This document shows, one piece after another, positions 15,592 to 25,400 of a stretch of DNA of 64,000 nucleotides. Below the pieces are notes generated by a model. That model saw only the letters and a program-made list of their open reading frames with translations. It did not search any database and was not told the origin of the DNA. Position numbers and translations under genes: made by a program. Within the stretch, counting starts at the first letter, position 1. Each line of letters begins with the position of its first letter. The DNA comes from Rhodothermales bacterium (GTDB lineage Bacteria; Bacteroidota; Rhodothermia; Rhodothermales; Bin80): contig JANQES010000125.1 of the NCBI GenBank assembly GCA_028278205.1, positions 38,819-102,818 of the forward strand. Direction: 5' to 3'.

Positions 15592-18024
15592 ATGAATCGC
15601 CTTTTTGCTCTCCTCCTGGCCGGTTGGCTGGCCGTCCCGTTCGTCGTGCAGGCGCAAGAGTCGCCGCTGACGGTGCAGAAGATCATGCAAGATCCGAACA
15701 CGTGGATCGGCGCGTCGCCGTCCGGGCCGTTCTGGTCGGAGGATGGGCAAACGCTCTATTTTCGGTGGAATCCGATGGGGCAGTTTCCGAGCGATTCGCT
15801 CTTCATGGTCGCGCGCGACGGCGATGAGCCGGTGAAAGTCTCGCCCGACGAACGTCGTAACCCCGGCCCCACCTTCAACGGCTGGCATCACGGCGAGCAC
15901 GTCTACGATGCGTCGTTCTCGCGCAAGGTCTACCAGCGCGACGGCGACCTGTTCATCTACAACCGCGCCGCGCGCGACCGCGGGCGCCTGACGCACACCC
16001 GCGACCGCGAGTCTAACCCGCGCTTCACGCCCGATGGCACCGGCGTCATCTTCACCCGCGACAACAACCTCTACCGCCTCGACCTGTCGTCGGGCGCTGT
16101 GCGGCAACTGACGGACGTGCGGTCGGGGCAGGCTCCGAAAGAAAAAAAACCGGACGAGCAGGACGCGCTCCTCGAAGCGCAACAGACCGAGCTTTTCGAA
16201 TACATCCGCGAGCAGCAGGAGGAAGAAGATCTGCGCGAAGAAGCCCGCGACCGCGACCGCGAAGCCGCCGACCCGCCGCCAGCCTTCTACCTCGGCAACA
16301 AGAGCGTTCAGCAACTGCAAATCGATCCCACCGAGCGGTTCGTCTCGTTCGTGACGAGCAGCCGGCCCAGCCAGGCCAAACGGACGAAGGCCATCACCTA
16401 CGTCACCGAGAGCGGCTATGCCGAAGAACTCTCGGCGCGGCCCAAGGTGGGCGTGCCGGGCACCGCCTCGGATCTGTACGTCCAGGATCTCGAACGCGAC
16501 ACCACCTATCGCATCAACCTGCATCAGCTTCCGGGTTCGTACGACGTGGCCGAGTATCTGCGCGAGCAGGGCGTCGAGGTCGATTCGAGCAAGACCAGGC
16601 GGACGCTCTTTTCGTTCGGGCCGTACTGGAGCGGCGACGGGCGCTACGCCGTGCTCGAAGTGCGCACCCGCGATAACAAAGACCGCTGGATCGCCCGCCT
16701 CGACCCCGAAACCGGCGATCTGAGCGTCCTCGACCGGCAACACGACGAGGCATGGATTGCCGGGCCGGGCATCTCGTGGTTCGGCGGCGGCAGCGACATG
16801 GGCTGGCTGCCGGACAACCGCCGCTTCTACTTCCAGAGCGAGGCTACCGGCTTCAGCCACCTCTACACCGTCGACGTAGAAACCGGCGCGGTGGCGCAAC
16901 TGACCAGCGGCGAATTTGAGGTGTTCGACCCGCAGATTTCGCAGGATGGGCGGATGTGGTATTTCACCAGCAGCGCCGTCTCGCCGCACGCGCGCCATTT
17001 CTACCGGATGCCCATCGGCGGCGGCACGCCGGTGCAACTGACGACGATGGACGGCAACAACGCCGTGGCGCTCAACCCGGACGGCGACGTGATGGCGATC
17101 CGGCATTCGTTCACCAACCGCCCCCCGGAAATTTTCCTCCAACCCATGCAAGCCGAGCCCGCGCGGATCACGCATTCGCAGACCGATGAATGGCTGGCCT
17201 ACGACTGGCGCGTGCCGGAGATCATCCGCTTCGAAGCCTCGGACGGGGCGATGGTGCCGGGGCAGTTGTTCGTGCCGGAGAATCCCAACGGCGCGGCGGT
17301 GCTCTTCGTCCACGGTGCGGGGTATCTGCAGAACGTCCATCGGTGGTGGAGCGGGTATTTCCGCGAGTATATGTTCCACAACATGCTCACCGACCTCGGC
17401 TACTATGTGTTGCAACTCGACTTCCGCGCTTCGGCGGGCTACGGGCGCGACTGGCGCACGGCCATCTACCGCCACATGGGTGGGCGCGACTTGCAAGACT
17501 ACGTAGACGCCTCGAAGTATCTGGGCGCCACCTACGGCATCGACCCGGAGCGCATTGCCATCTACGGCGGCTCCTACGGCGGCTTCATCACGCTGATGGC
17601 GCTCTTCACCGAGCCGGAGCACTTCGGCGCCGGGGCCGCCCTGCGAAGCGTCACCGACTGGGTGCACTACAACCACGTCTATACCGCCAACATCCTCAAC
17701 ACGCCCGCCACCGATTCGCTGGCCTTCGCACGAAGCTCGCCCATCAACTTCGCCGAGGGCCTCGAAGACCCGCTCTTGATGCCGCACGGCTTGATCGACC
17801 TCAACGTGCAGTTTCAGGACATCATCCGCCTGACGCAGCGCCTCATCGAACTGGGCAAGGAGAACTGGGAACTGGCCGTCTACCCCGTCGAAGGCCACGG
17901 CTTCCAGGAGCCCGCTAGCTGGACCGACGAATATCGCCGCATCTTCAAATTGATCGAAGATAACGTAGGCCCGAACCGAATCGCGCGAGACGCCGCGCCT
18001 GCGCAGGGAGGCGGTGAGCGGTAG
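15592..18024 (+). CDS. S9 family prolyl oligopeptidase-like serine peptidase
   Basis: 810 residues: signal peptide ending VQAQ, a long beta-propeller (about 40-590) with several dipeptidyl-peptidase/TolB-like blades, and an alpha/beta hydrolase domain. The nucleophile is in YGGSYGGF (near residue 660), the acid in HGLIDLNV and the histidine in VEGHGF, in the normal order for S9. It probably releases dipeptides or cleaves oligopeptides in the periplasm. The start at 15592 gives the signal peptide; longer in-frame readings to 15343 are unlikely. It is on the same strand as the TIR gene but separated by a compound repeat. Confidence 0.92.
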   Translation: MNRLFALLLAGWLAVPFVVQAQESPLTVQKIMQDPNTWIGASPSGPFWSEDGQTLYFRWNPMGQFPSDSLFMVARDGDEPVKVSPDERRNPGPTFNGWHHGEHVYDASFSRKVYQRDGDLFIYNRAARDRGRLTHTRDRESNPRFTPDGTGVIFTRDNNLYRLDLSSGAVRQLTDVRSGQAPKEKKPDEQDALLEAQQTELFEYIREQQEEEDLREEARDRDREAADPPPAFYLGNKSVQQLQIDPTERFVSFVTSSRPSQAKRTKAITYVTESGYAEELSARPKVGVPGTASDLYVQDLERDTTYRINLHQLPGSYDVAEYLREQGVEVDSSKTRRTLFSFGPYWSGDGRYAVLEVRTRDNKDRWIARLDPETGDLSVLDRQHDEAWIAGPGISWFGGGSDMGWLPDNRRFYFQSEATGFSHLYTVDVETGAVAQLTSGEFEVFDPQISQDGRMWYFTSSAVSPHARHFYRMPIGGGTPVQLTTMDGNNAVALNPDGDVMAIRHSFTNRPPEIFLQPMQAEPARITHSQTDEWLAYDWRVPEIIRFEASDGAMVPGQLFVPENPNGAAVLFVHGAGYLQNVHRWWSGYFREYMFHNMLTDLGYYVLQLDFRASAGYGRDWRTAIYRHMGGRDLQDYVDASKYLGATYGIDPERIAIYGGSYGGFITLMALFTEPEHFGAGAALRSVTDWVHYNHVYTANILNTPATDSLAFARSSPINFAEGLEDPLLMPHGLIDLNVQFQDIIRLTQRLIELGKENWELAVYPVEGHGFQEPASWTDEYRRIFKLIEDNVGPNRIARDAAPAQGGGER

Positions 18025-18029
18025 CAGAT

Positions 18030-18248
18030 TTTTTTGAGTCGGGAGGCCGGGGATAAATGGATGTGTAAGTAGACCCGAAGGGTTTTGAAAACCCTTCGGG
18101 TCTCATGCCAGGCTCGACAAGTGTGCAATTTGCCGGGCATTCGAAGCGTCTCTGAGCCGGAAATGATTATTTTTACGTATGATTTTGAGAATGAAAATGC
18201 TCTAAATCTCCGACTCTCCAACGCCCCGACTCCCCGACTCAAAAAACG
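18030..18248. repeat. Compound repeat: GAGTCGGG arms enclosing a perfect 16-bp hairpin
   Basis: Left arm TTTTTTGAGTCGGG (about 18029-18042), right arm CCCGACT-type octamers ending CCCGACTCAAAAAA (about 18234-18247). Between them is a perfect hairpin, arms 18071-18086 and 18088-18103 (AGACCCGAAGGGTTTT and complement), of the GGTTTTGAAAACC-type class, plus AATGCTCTAAA as in the 7.4 kb element. It may end S9 transcription; the promoter of the TIR gene should lie here too. Confidence 0.75.
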
Positions 18249-18252
18249 GTCG

Positions 18253-21200
18253 ATGAGCGCTATCTTCATCAGTCATAGCAGCCGCGACAACGCCGTCGCC
18301 GACGAGATGCGGCAGTGGCTGGCCGAACACGGCCACCGCTCCGTCTTCCTCGACTTCGACCCTGCGCAGGGCATCCCCGCCGGGCGCGACTGGGAGCAAG
18401 AACTCTATCGCGGCATCCGGGCCTGCCGCGCCGTCATCGTCCTGTGCAGCAAGCATTCGATGGCCTCGCGCTGGTGTTTCATGGAGATCACCCACGCCCG
18501 CGCCCTGGGCAAACACCTCTTCCCCGTCAAGATCGACGATTGCGACGTAGACGGCGTGCTGACCGACCGGCAGGTGATCGACCTGACGAAGAACAAGGAA
18601 GAAGCGCTTGGGCGGCTCTGGAACGGGATTCTGGCGTCGGGGCTGGATCCGGCGGATGCTTTCGACTGGGACGGCAGCCGCCCGCCCTATCCGGGGCTAT
18701 TGGCGTTTCAGGAGGAAGACGCCGCGATCTTTTTTGGGCGCGATGACGAGATTGGCGAGGCGCTCGACGTGGTCAATAAGGCGCGACGGCTGGGGCAGGC
18801 GGGGTTGGTGATGGTCCTGGGCGCCTCGGGCACGGGCAAGTCGTCGTTGGTGCGGGCGGGCGTGTTGCCGCGTTTGCGCCGGGACACCGAACGCTGGCTG
18901 GTGGTCGATCCGTTTCGACCGCGTGACGATCCGGCGCAGGCGTTGGCGACGGTCTTGAGCCGGGCCTTCGACCGGATGGGGCGGGCGTTGCCGTGGCAGC
19001 GGATCTATGCGCAGCTTAACGAGGCCATGGCGCGTGTGCAAACCGAGGCCGAGCCGCCGGACGCCGCCCAGGAGCAGGCCGCGCAGGAGGAGCACGCGCA
19101 ATTTTTGGAGGAAGTCGCCAGGCTGGAGGCGCTCTTGCCCAAGGATGCCGGGGTGCAGGCGGCCCGGTACCTGCGCCTCCTGCGGGCGTCGATGGACGCG
19201 AGCAAAGCCGGCCCTGGAGGCGCCGCCCGGCCCGGCGAAGACGTCCTGGGCACGCTGGCCGACGACCTGCGCCGCCGCAGCGGGCGCGACGAAGCCCGCG
19301 TCTTGCTCGTCATCGACCAGTTCGAAGAACTCCTCGGCCATCCCGCCGATCATCCCACCAGCCTTTTCCTGCGCCTTCTCCGAAACAGCCTCGACCGGCC
19401 CGGCAGCCCGCTGCTGGTCCTCGGCACGATGCGCTCGGATTTCCTCGGCCAGTTCCAGAAAAGCCCGGCGCTGCTCGACGTGCGCTACGAGAGCCTCTCG
19501 CTGGGGCCGATGTCTCCGGAGGATGTGGCGCAGGTCATCGAAAAACCGGCGCAACTGGCGGCCATCGATCTGGAGCCGGGGCTGGTGCCGTTGTTGGTTC
19601 ACGACGCCGAGACCGAAGATGCCCTACCGCTGCTGGCTTTCACGCTCCGCGAACTCAACGAACGCTACGGCCAGGACGGCCTGCTGGAGGTGCACGAGTA
19701 TCAAGACCGGCTGGGCGGTTTGCAGGGCGCCGTGGCGAAGGCTGCCGAAGACCTCATTGCCTCGGAGCATCTAACCGAAGACGAGGAGGCGCAGCTTCGG
19801 GCGGCGTTTCTGGCGATGGTGCGCATGACCGAAGACGGCACGTTCGCCCGCCGCCCGGCGCCATGGGACGATCTGCCGGCGGCGATGCATCCGCTGTTGG
19901 AAAAGTTTGTGCAGGAGCGGCTCTTGGTGGCCGGCAGCGACGCGCAAGGACGGACCCTGGAGGTGGCGCACGAGGCGCTGTTTCGGTCGTGGGACCGGCT
20001 CGTGCGATGGCTCGACGATAGCGCCGAAGCACTCCGCCTGCAGCGGGAGATCCAGCACGCCTCGGCCAGTTGGGTTCGCGGTGGCCGGGCTGAGGAGGAT
20101 CTCTGGCGAGGTGGCCGGCTGGCGCGCGCCCGCGAACTCATCGCCGAGGGAAGCCTGCCGCTGGCGGCGTTGGATCGCGAATTCATTGAAGCCTCAGATC
20201 AGGCCGAGCGGGCGTTGATTCTGGCAGAGGAGGCGCGGCGGCGGCGCGAACTGCGGCGCACGCGGATCTTCGCGGCAGTCGTCGGGGTGGCTTTTCTGAT
20301 CGCCGTGGCGCTGGGCATCCTGGCCTACTTCAAGCAACAGGAGGCTGTGGAGGCGCAAGAGGCTGAGCAAGAGCAGAGAACGCTGGCCGATTCAAGGGCG
20401 GCAGAAGCGTTGAGCAACGCCCGGGCTGCTGCGAAAAGCGATAGTACGGCGAAAGAAGAAGCCAAAAGAGCCATCGCCCAGAGCCAGCGGGCCGACTCAA
20501 ACGCCCAGATCGCTGACTATGAGCGCTTCCTTGCCGAAAAAGCACAGCAGGCCGCCGAGGACAGCGCCGAGGTGGCCAGGCAGAAGCGCGCCGAGGCTGA
20601 TTCGAGCGCCAGGGTGGCCGAGCAGCGGCGCGGCGAGGCCGAATCGAGCGCTGCGGAGGCGTTACGCGCGCGCCGCGAGACCCTCGGCATCGGGCTGGCC
20701 AGCAAGGCCAAACGCCAGGCCGAAGACGGCGCCCCCGAACTCGGCGCGTTGCTGGCCCGCGAGGCCTTCCTCTTCAACGAACGCGGCGACGGCGAATTCA
20801 TCAACGAAGTCTACGATGCCCTTCAAGAAACCGTCGATGCCCTCCAGGGCGATACCGCCACGTCCAAAGCGCTGACACCGTCCAACGCCGACTGGGTGCG
20901 GTCTGTGGCGCATAGCCGCGACTGGATTGCCGCCGCCGGCAACGACGGCAGCCTCTACCTCTGGCCGCCGGGCGCTTCCTCGACCGATGCCGTCGTGTTG
21001 CCTGCGCCAGCCGACGCCGAACGCCCCGACGGACATACCATTTATCATCTGGTCTTCAGCCCCGACGGCGCCACGCTCGCCACGCTCAGCGAAGACCAGT
21101 CCCTGCGTCTCTGGCACAACCTCGGCCCGGTGGCCCAATCGACCATCCTGGGTGTCCACCAGGATCTCGTCTGGGCTCTGGCCTTCAGCCCCGATGGCCG

Positions 21201-21900
21201 GCACATCGCTTCGGCCAGTTCGGGAGACGGCATCCAGGTCTGGGATGTGATCCGGGGTACGCGTGAGTCTACACTGCCGCTGTCCGGGTTCGAGGTCCGC
21301 GCGCTGGCATTCAGCGCGGATGGGCGGCGGCTGGCCGGGGGCGACAACGAGGGCAAGATCAGGTTCTGGTCGATGGACGATTACACCCTTCAATCCACCA
21401 CCCTCGACGAGCACGAAGGTCCTGTCCAGGCTCTCTCCTTCAGCCCCGACGGCGCGTTGCTGGCCTCCGGAGGCCGCGACCGGACCGTGCGCATTTGGGA
21501 TGCCGCCAGCGGTGCCTCGCAGAGCGTCTTGCGCGGGCACGAAGGTCCCATTAACGTCGTCGCTTTCCATTTCGATGACCCCGACGGCCTTCGGCTTGCT
21601 TCGGGCAGTTCGGATCATACGGTGCGGCTGTGGCAGGTAGACCGGCCCGGTGTCGGTCCTATCATCCTCGAAGGACACACCGGCTGGGTGCAGTCGCTCG
21701 CCTTCAGCCCCGACGGCAAAACCCTCGTTTCGGGCAGCGCCGACCGCTCGGTGCGCACCTGGAAGATCAACGCCAGAGAACTGGCCGACGCCATCTGCGA
21801 GGCCGTCCAACGGCGCATCACGCCGGAGGAGTGGCAGGAATTTGTGGGCCATGATATTTCCTACGATGACTATCAGCCGTGCTCCTCAGGGACCCGGTAA
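18253..21900 (+). CDS. TIR-STAND NTPase-WD40 sensor/effector protein
   Basis: 1215 residues. TIR domain about 1-135 (AIFISHSSRDNAVADEMRQWL; SRWCFMEITHA with Glu78 at the NADase position). nSTAND-type NTPase about 145-520: PYPGLLAFQEEDAAIFFGRDDEI, Walker A GASGTGKSS (190-198), Walker B LLVIDQFEELL. A helical region ends in one hydrophobic span (about 672-692), then an Ala/Glu/Arg-rich coiled coil and seven WD40 blades (about 875-1170). TIR proteins of this build either destroy NAD or scaffold signalling after ligand sensing. The membrane span would place the propeller outside and TIR/NTPase inside (inference). The next gene starts 4 bases downstream. The start at 18253 fits the TIR N-terminus. 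Confidence 0.92.
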   Translation: MSAIFISHSSRDNAVADEMRQWLAEHGHRSVFLDFDPAQGIPAGRDWEQELYRGIRACRAVIVLCSKHSMASRWCFMEITHARALGKHLFPVKIDDCDVDGVLTDRQVIDLTKNKEEALGRLWNGILASGLDPADAFDWDGSRPPYPGLLAFQEEDAAIFFGRDDEIGEALDVVNKARRLGQAGLVMVLGASGTGKSSLVRAGVLPRLRRDTERWLVVDPFRPRDDPAQALATVLSRAFDRMGRALPWQRIYAQLNEAMARVQTEAEPPDAAQEQAAQEEHAQFLEEVARLEALLPKDAGVQAARYLRLLRASMDASKAGPGGAARPGEDVLGTLADDLRRRSGRDEARVLLVIDQFEELLGHPADHPTSLFLRLLRNSLDRPGSPLLVLGTMRSDFLGQFQKSPALLDVRYESLSLGPMSPEDVAQVIEKPAQLAAIDLEPGLVPLLVHDAETEDALPLLAFTLRELNERYGQDGLLEVHEYQDRLGGLQGAVAKAAEDLIASEHLTEDEEAQLRAAFLAMVRMTEDGTFARRPAPWDDLPAAMHPLLEKFVQERLLVAGSDAQGRTLEVAHEALFRSWDRLVRWLDDSAEALRLQREIQHASASWVRGGRAEEDLWRGGRLARARELIAEGSLPLAALDREFIEASDQAERALILAEEARRRRELRRTRIFAAVVGVAFLIAVALGILAYFKQQEAVEAQEAEQEQRTLADSRAAEALSNARAAAKSDSTAKEEAKRAIAQSQRADSNAQIADYERFLAEKAQQAAEDSAEVARQKRAEADSSARVAEQRRGEAESSAAEALRARRETLGIGLASKAKRQAEDGAPELGALLAREAFLFNERGDGEFINEVYDALQETVDALQGDTATSKALTPSNADWVRSVAHSRDWIAAAGNDGSLYLWPPGASSTDAVVLPAPADAERPDGHTIYHLVFSPDGATLATLSEDQSLRLWHNLGPVAQSTILGVHQDLVWALAFSPDGRHIASASSGDGIQVWDVIRGTRESTLPLSGFEVRALAFSADGRRLAGGDNEGKIRFWSMDDYTLQSTTLDEHEGPVQALSFSPDGALLASGGRDRTVRIWDAASGASQSVLRGHEGPINVVAFHFDDPDGLRLASGSSDHTVRLWQVDRPGVGPIILEGHTGWVQSLAFSPDGKTLVSGSADRSVRTWKINARELADAICEAVQRRITPEEWQEFVGHDISYDDYQPCSSGTR

Positions 21901-21904
21901 CCAA

Positions 21905-22444
21905 ATGAAAATGCCACAATCTTTTTTCATACGCCTCCTGGCACTCATGCTCCTCGGCGGCGTGCTACCGGCGACGGCGCAGGCGCAAGCAGAAACCGCC
22001 TGCGACGAAATACTCCTCGACGAGGCGAACAGACTCTACGACCTGGGGCGCTTCGAAGAAACCGTCGGGACGCTCAAGCCCTGCCTGCCCGGCGACTTCC
22101 GGCTCCGAGAGCAACACTTCCGCCGGAGATCGCAGACCTCGCAGGCGCTGCGGCTCATGGCGCTGTCTTCGTATGCCCTGCGCCAGCCCTCGGATTCGAC
22201 CCGGCAATGGGTCCGGAAACTGGTCAAATTTGATCGCAGATACCGGGTTGATCCGGAAGAAGACCCGCTCTTTTTTCAGTATCTCGTCGATGATTTGAGA
22301 CCGCCCCGGTGGTACCAGCGGCGGTGGGTGCAGATCGGTGGGGCGCTTGTCGTAGGCGGGGTGGCGAGCTACCTGATCTTCAAACCCGAGCCAGACCCGC
22401 TGCCGCATCCCGGAGAGACGTTCCGTCCGCCTCCCGGTAATTAA
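21905..22444 (+). CDS. Small envelope protein with TPR-like helices
   Basis: 179 residues, unrecognised as a named family. Signal peptide ends at ATAQAQA. The mature part begins CDEILLDEANRLYDLGRFEETVGTLKPC, a TPR-like helix pair bracketed by two cysteines. A charged helical middle follows, then a hydrophobic span (VQIGGALVVGGVASYLIF) and a proline-rich end. It starts 4 bases after the TIR-STAND gene and 42 bases before the FG-GAP gene, so the three are probably one operon. It could link the cytoplasmic/membrane sensor to the exported propeller protein; this is inference. Confidence 0.7.
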   Translation: MKMPQSFFIRLLALMLLGGVLPATAQAQAETACDEILLDEANRLYDLGRFEETVGTLKPCLPGDFRLREQHFRRRSQTSQALRLMALSSYALRQPSDSTRQWVRKLVKFDRRYRVDPEEDPLFFQYLVDDLRPPRWYQRRWVQIGGALVVGGVASYLIFKPEPDPLPHPGETFRPPPGN

Positions 22445-22486
22445 CGCGCTTGCCGGCGAGGCGAGATCATCCTTAAAGAAAAGACC

Positions 22487-25400
22487 ATGATTTGCAAGAG
22501 TTTACTTTTCGGGTTGTTTTGCCTGCTGGGCGCGGCGGTGGCCGGCGCGCAGGGCCTGGTTGAGGATTTCCAAAAGCTCAGTAATGCAGAGGGTCGATTG
22601 ATACGGATCCTCGATGAGAAAGACGAATTCGGCACTTCGGTGGCGCACCTGGGCGATCTCGACGGCGACGGCGTGAGCGATCTGGCCGTCGGCACGCCCC
22701 TCGACGACGACCGCGAAGACGACAGCGGGGCCGTCTGGATTCTGTTCTTGAATCAGGATGGCACCGTCAAAAGTCATCAAAAAATCAGCAATACCGACGG
22801 CGGCTTCACGGGCGAACTCGGTAGAGAAGATAACTTCGGCGTCGCCGTAATCAATCTGGGCGATTTCGACGGCGACGGCGTCGTCGAAATCGCCGTCGGG
22901 GCTTTTCTCGACGACGAAGCGCGCGGGGCCGTCTGGATTCTGTTCCTGAATCGGGACGGCACGGTCAAACGCCATCAAAAAATCAGCGCTACCGACGGCG
23001 GCTTTCTCGGCAGTCTGGATAAGGACGACCGCTTCGGCGCTTCGCTAACCAACCTGGGCGATCTCGACGGGGACGGCGTCGTCGATCTCGCCGTCGGCGC
23101 TTCCCGAGACGACGACGGGGACTCCGACCGAGGCGCTGTCTGGATGCTGTTCCTGAATCGGGACGGCACGGTCAAGCGCCATCAAAAAATCAGCGACATC
23201 GAAGGCAACTTTGACGGCACCCTCGATAATACCGACCACTTCGGCACGTCGGTAGCCGGCCTGGACGATCTCGACAAGGACGGCGTCGTCGATCTTGCCG
23301 TCGGGGCGGTGGGCGACGACGACGGCGGCGAGGACCGGGGGGCGATCTGGATGCTGTTCCTGAATCAGGACGGCACGGTGAAGGCGCATCAGAAAATCAG
23401 CACCACCGAAGGCGCTTTTACCGGCTCGATCGATACGGGCGGTGTCTTTGGCGTCTCTGTTTCTCGGCTGGATGACCTCGACGGCGACGGCGTCGTCGAA
23501 ATCGCCGTTGGGGCTTTTCTCGACGACGAAGCGCATGGGGCGGTCTGGATGCTGTTCCTCAATCAAGACGGCACGGTGAAGACGCATCAGGAAATCAGCG
23601 ACGACGAAGGCGGCTTCACGGGCACCCTGGATACGGACGATCGCTTCGGCACGTCGATAACCTGGCTGGGCGATCTCGACGGGGACGGCGTCGCCGAGGT
23701 GGCCGCCGGGGCCGTGAGGGACGACGATGCGGGCAATGACCGAGGGGCGGTCTGGATTCTGTTTTCGAATCGAGACGGCACGGTCAAGCGCCATCAGAAA
23801 ATCAGTGCCACCGAGGGCAGCCTCTTCCGCAGCATACCCGAAGACGGAGACCGCTTCGGCACCGCGATAGCCAGGCTGGCTGATCTCGACGGCGACGCCG
23901 TCGACGAAATCGCCATCGGGGCGGCCATCGATGGGGAAAGCAACACCGGGGCCGTCTGGATCTTATTTCCCAACAGCGACGGCACGGTCAAGCGCCATCA
24001 GAAGATCAGCACCACCGAAGGCGCTTTTACCGGCGTCCTCGACAGGTCCGACCTCTTCGGCGCCGCCGTAACCAACCTGGGCGATCTCGACGGCGACGGC
24101 GTCGACGATCTCGCCGTCGGGGCTTTTCTCGACGATGACGGGCAAGACAACAGCGGAGCGGTCTGGATCTTGTTTTTGAATCGAGACGGCACGGTCAAGG
24201 GTCATCAGAAGATCAGCACCACCGAAGGCGCTTTTACCGGCGGTCTGGACGATGGCGACCGTTTCGGTAACGCCGTCGCGGCTCTGGGAGATCTCGATGG
24301 CGATGCCATTGCTGACCTCGCCGTCGGCGCCTTCCGAGACGACGACAACGATGGAAGCCTGGCGTCGCAGCCGGATCGGGGGGCGGTCTGGATTCTCTTT
24401 CTCAACGACGACGGCACGGTCAAAAGTCATCAGAAAATCAGCGAAACGCAGGGCGGCTTTTCCGGCGCGCTTACCGACGAGGTTCTGTTTGGCGCGTCGG
24501 TAGCCAACCTGGGCGATCTCGACAGGGACGGCGTCCCCGACCTGGCTGTCGGCGCGTTTCTTGATGATGATGGAGGCACGGATCGGGGCGCTGTCTGGAT
24601 CTTATCACTCAACAGGAACGGCACCGTCAAAAGCCATCAAAAAATCAGCACGCTCGATGGCGGCTTCGCAGGCAAGCTCGATAACGCGGATAACTTCGGC
24701 GCTGCGCTGACCAGCCTCGGAGATATCGACACCGACGCAGAGACCGTCGCCACGCTCGCCGTCGGGGCAGTGGGAGACGACGACGGGGTAGAGGTAGGCG
24801 GCGGCGATGACCGGGGCGCGGTGTGGCTGCTGTTTTTGAAGCCGGACGGCACCGTCAAGGGCCATCAAAAGATCAGCAGCACCGAAGGCAATTTTGGAGG
24901 GAAACTCGATGATAAAGATACCTTCGGCAACGCCGTGGCGAACCTGGACGACCTCAACGGCGACGGCGTCACCGACCTGGCCGTCGGCGCTTCCTTTGAC
25001 GATGATGGGGGGACGGATCGGGGCGCCGTGTGGACGTTGTTTTTGTCGGACAATCAGGCCCCTTTCGTACGAGAGGTGATCTCCGACACCGCGCTCGTCC
25101 TCCTGGTTTCGAATTATAGAAAGAATCTGAACGAAATATTTAGCGATCCCGATAACGACCCGTTAACGTTTCAGGCCGAGACGTCCGATCCCTCCACAGC
25201 CGTCGCCTTTCTTTTGGCTGATAGCCTCCTCGTTGTGGATCTGACCACGGCAGAGGTTGATTCCACGGCGCGCATTTCGGTGACGGCACAGGATGTGTTG
25301 GGCAGCACGGCGTCCACCTCGTTTATCGTCACCGCCGACACGTTGCCCGATATCGGCACGGTCGTCGTCAATCCGCGCGAGCCGAAGGTCGGCGAGGCCT

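Noticed and set aside
22610..25060. Regular 200-base repeats resembling a large repeat array or CRISPR-like locus
   Set aside because: The repeats are in frame, coding, and match FG-GAP units; spacing is far too long for CRISPR.
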